NCBI GenBank assembly: GCA_046728115.1
Contig: JBKPDW010000612.1
Coordinates: 1 to 16,121 of the forward strand
Length of the DNA: 16,121 nt
From: CAVSWN01 sp046728115
Lineage (GTDB): Bacteria; Acidobacteriota; Vicinamibacteria; Vicinamibacterales; CAVVIG01
Direction: 5' to 3'
In this document: positions 14,416 to 16,121 of the stretch, one piece after another
Layout: each line of letters begins with the position of its first letter
Position numbering within the stretch: the first letter of the stretch is position 1
Made by a program: the position numbers and the translations under genes
The notes under the pieces: model-generated
The model's database searches: none
Told to the model about the DNA's origin: nothing
What the model saw: the letters and a program-made list of their open reading frames with translations, nothing else

Positions 14416-15558
14416 ATGCTGGGCCTTTACATCCACATTCCTTTCTGTTCCGCGATTTGTAATTACTGCAACTTCAATCGCGGTCTGTTCGTCGCTGCGT
14501 TGAAGCAGCGCTACGTCGACGCGCTCGTGTGCGAAATCACGCGGGCTGGAGAGGCACTCACGAGAAAAACGGCGGCAAAAGTTGCGGCCGACACGATTTA
14601 CTTCGGCGGTGGAACCCCGTCGCTGCTCGAACCTGAGGAAGTCGCCCGGATCATTGGCGCGTGCGAGACCGCTTTCGACGTCTCCCCCGATCGTGAGGTC
14701 ACGCTCGAGGCCAACCCGGAGACGGTTTCGCAGGCGCGTCTCGCTGGTTTCAGGGCGGCCGGCATCAACCGCGTCAGCTTTGGCGTGCAGTCTTTCAGAG
14801 ACGATGAGCTGAAGCGGTTGTCGCGATTGCACTCGGCGGATCGTGCGTGCGGGGCGGTCGCCGAAGCGCGCGCCGCTCGATTCGACAATGTCAGCCTCGA
14901 CCTGATGATGTGGCTGCCCGAGCAGCGTATCAGCGACTGGCTCGAATCGGTGGACCGGGCCGTCGCGCTCGGTCCCGATCACCTGTCGTTGTATCTGCTC
15001 GAACTGTATCCGAATGCGCCGCTGAAGGATGAGATGGCGCGCGGTCGCTGGTCCCAGGCGCCCGATGAGGATGCCGCCGAGATGTACCTGCGCGCGATGG
15101 AGCGGCTCGACGACGCCGGCTACATACAATACGAGATCTCCAACGTCGCGCTTCCAGGTCGTCTGTCACGGCACAATATGAAGTACTGGGAAGACGGGGA
15201 CTGGCTGGGCTTCGGATGCGGCGCCCATTCCACGCACGACGGCACTCGATGGAAAAACGTATCGGCGACGACGGAGTACGTAGACCGCGTCGAACGTGGA
15301 GAATCGACGGTGGCCGACGTGCGCCGCCTCTCGATGGACGAGCGCCTGGGAGACGCGCTGTTCACCGGACTCCGCCTGATTTGCGGCGTCGACCTCGAGG
15401 GCATCCGGCAACGCTACAACGTGGATGTCTGGGCCCGGTTCGCCGCGGAACTCCAGCCGTTTCTGGAGGAGGGGTGTCTAAAACGCGAAGGGTCCCGGCT
15501 GCGGCTTACCCGGCGTGGCATGCTTGTGGCACACGAAGTGATGACGGTTTTCGTGTAG
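14416..15558 (+). CDS. hemW: Radical SAM heme chaperone HemW
   Basis: HemW (long annotated as oxygen-independent coproporphyrinogen oxidase) is a radical SAM protein that binds heme and passes it to target proteins in the cytoplasm. The 380-residue length is typical. The N-terminus reads MLGLYIHIPFCSAICNYCNF, with the iron-sulfur ligands at Cys 11, 15 and 18 (CxxxCxYC); true HemN is longer and differs at the N-terminus. Other family segments are DTIYFGGGTPSLL, VTLEANPET, INRVSFGVQSF and WLGFGCGAHST. The start ATG lies 1 nt after the stop of the DnaC-like gene, with GGAGGGAGGG (14394-14403) upstream inside that gene, so the two are probably translationally coupled. The link to helicase loading is not obvious. 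Confidence 0.92.
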   Translation: MLGLYIHIPFCSAICNYCNFNRGLFVAALKQRYVDALVCEITRAGEALTRKTAAKVAADTIYFGGGTPSLLEPEEVARIIGACETAFDVSPDREVTLEANPETVSQARLAGFRAAGINRVSFGVQSFRDDELKRLSRLHSADRACGAVAEARAARFDNVSLDLMMWLPEQRISDWLESVDRAVALGPDHLSLYLLELYPNAPLKDEMARGRWSQAPDEDAAEMYLRAMERLDDAGYIQYEISNVALPGRLSRHNMKYWEDGDWLGFGCGAHSTHDGTRWKNVSATTEYVDRVERGESTVADVRRLSMDERLGDALFTGLRLICGVDLEGIRQRYNVDVWARFAAELQPFLEEGCLKREGSRLRLTRRGMLVAHEVMTVFV

Positions 15559-15583
15559 TACGTTAAAGTAACCCCCCTTGGTG

Positions 15584-15590
15584 AAGGAGG
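15584..15590 (+). promoter_or_regulatory. Strong ribosome binding site of the small secreted protein gene
   Basis: AAGGAGG ends 5 nt before ATG 15596. It fixes that start against the upstream TTG 15578 and GTG 15581, which precede or overlap the site. Confidence 0.8.
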
Positions 15591-15595
15591 CCGCG

Positions 15596-16099
15596 ATGTT
15601 TCGAAACGACGTTCGGCCGGTGCACGGAGGCCGGCCCGCCTGGATTGCTGTTGCATGTCTCGTGGTGTTGTTGTGCGCTCCCGCCGCCCGCGCCCAGCAG
15701 CCCCCAGCGCCCGCGCAAGGGGCGCAGCAAGTGTCGAACACGCGTGTTTTCCCTAATGATGCCGGCATGGTCCTGAACTTCATCAAGCCAGACAAGACAG
15801 CCGACTTCGAAATGGTGATGGAGAAGCTGAAGGAAGCATTGTCGAAGAGCGAAAAGCCCGAGCGCAAACAGCAGGCCTCGGGCTGGAAGGTCTTCAAATC
15901 AGCGGATCCGGCGGGCGCCAACGTCCTGTACGTCTACATCATCGACCCATCGGTGAAAGGCGCGGATTATCAGGTGTCCAACATCATCGCCGAGGCATTC
16001 CCGACCGAGGCGAACGACATCCTGAAGAAGTATGCCGACTGCTACGCGCAGGGTATGAACATTGTCAACCTGATCACGTTGCAGAACCTCGGCAAGTAA
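15596..16099 (+). CDS. Small secreted protein of unknown function
   Basis: A 167-residue protein I cannot assign to a named family. It has a signal peptide: a charged start MFRNDVRPVHGGRP, the core WIAVACLVVLLCAP, and a cleavage region AARAQ near residue 39. A short Pro/Gln/Ala linker follows, then a compact alpha/beta domain with FPNDAGMVLNFIKPDKTADF, EMVMEKLKEALSKSEKPER, ASGWKVFKSAD and NVLYVYIIDPSVKGADY. The pattern of a helix around residues 60-75 followed by a strand-rich part resembles a small ferredoxin-like or ABM-like fold, but this is a guess. There is one Cys in the mature part (YADCYAQG). It lies 37 nt after hemW with its own strong ribosome site and may belong to the same transcript. 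Confidence 0.75.
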   Translation: MFRNDVRPVHGGRPAWIAVACLVVLLCAPAARAQQPPAPAQGAQQVSNTRVFPNDAGMVLNFIKPDKTADFEMVMEKLKEALSKSEKPERKQQASGWKVFKSADPAGANVLYVYIIDPSVKGADYQVSNIIAEAFPTEANDILKKYADCYAQGMNIVNLITLQNLGK

Positions 16100-16121
16100 C
16101 CCCCAGAACGCCATCGATGAC

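Overview
This is a 16.1 kb stretch of a high-GC bacterial chromosome made of ordinary housekeeping and envelope genes. It has no phage, insertion sequence, CRISPR array or RNA gene that I can recognise. The gene mix (dnaK-dnaJ-hspR heat-shock cluster, secreted Vgb-type beta-propeller, secreted Reeler-like CXXCH protein, FecR/DUF6600 protein, mostly GC-ending codons) best fits an Acidobacteriota-type organism, perhaps the Vicinamibacteria. That placement is an inference from gene content and style, not a phylogeny.

Layout: (1) 1-4050, plus strand: the 3' part of lnt (lipoprotein N-acyltransferase), prfB (release factor 2, read through a programmed +1 frameshift at an in-frame TGA) and murJ (lipid II flippase), tightly packed. 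(2) 4163-5777: a divergent pair of exported proteins, a small Reeler-like protein with a c-type heme motif (minus) and a seven-repeat Vgb-like propeller (plus), whose start codons lie only 13 bp apart. (3) 5817-9716, minus strand: a FecR/DUF6600 envelope protein followed by a bifunctional class A penicillin-binding protein. (4) 9810-13440, plus strand: a near-consensus sigma-70 promoter, then dnaK, dnaJ and a MerR-family repressor recognisable as HspR. A split inverted repeat resembling an HspR operator lies in the dnaK leader. (5) 13515-15558: a DnaC/DnaI-like AAA+ ATPase and hemW, one base apart. (6) 15596-16099: a small secreted protein of unknown function.

Functional themes: lnt, murJ and the PBP belong to envelope assembly; the FecR/DUF6600 protein, the Reeler-like protein, the propeller and the last small protein are exported. 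The dnaK-dnaJ-hspR block looks like a self-contained, repressor-controlled heat-shock operon without grpE. The most interesting points are regulatory: an RF2 frameshift site lacking the usual Shine-Dalgarno stimulator, the HspR operator candidate, a hairpin that would hide the ribosome site of the FecR gene, and a repeat block that supplies the end of hspR. I did not find a wholly new multi-gene system.
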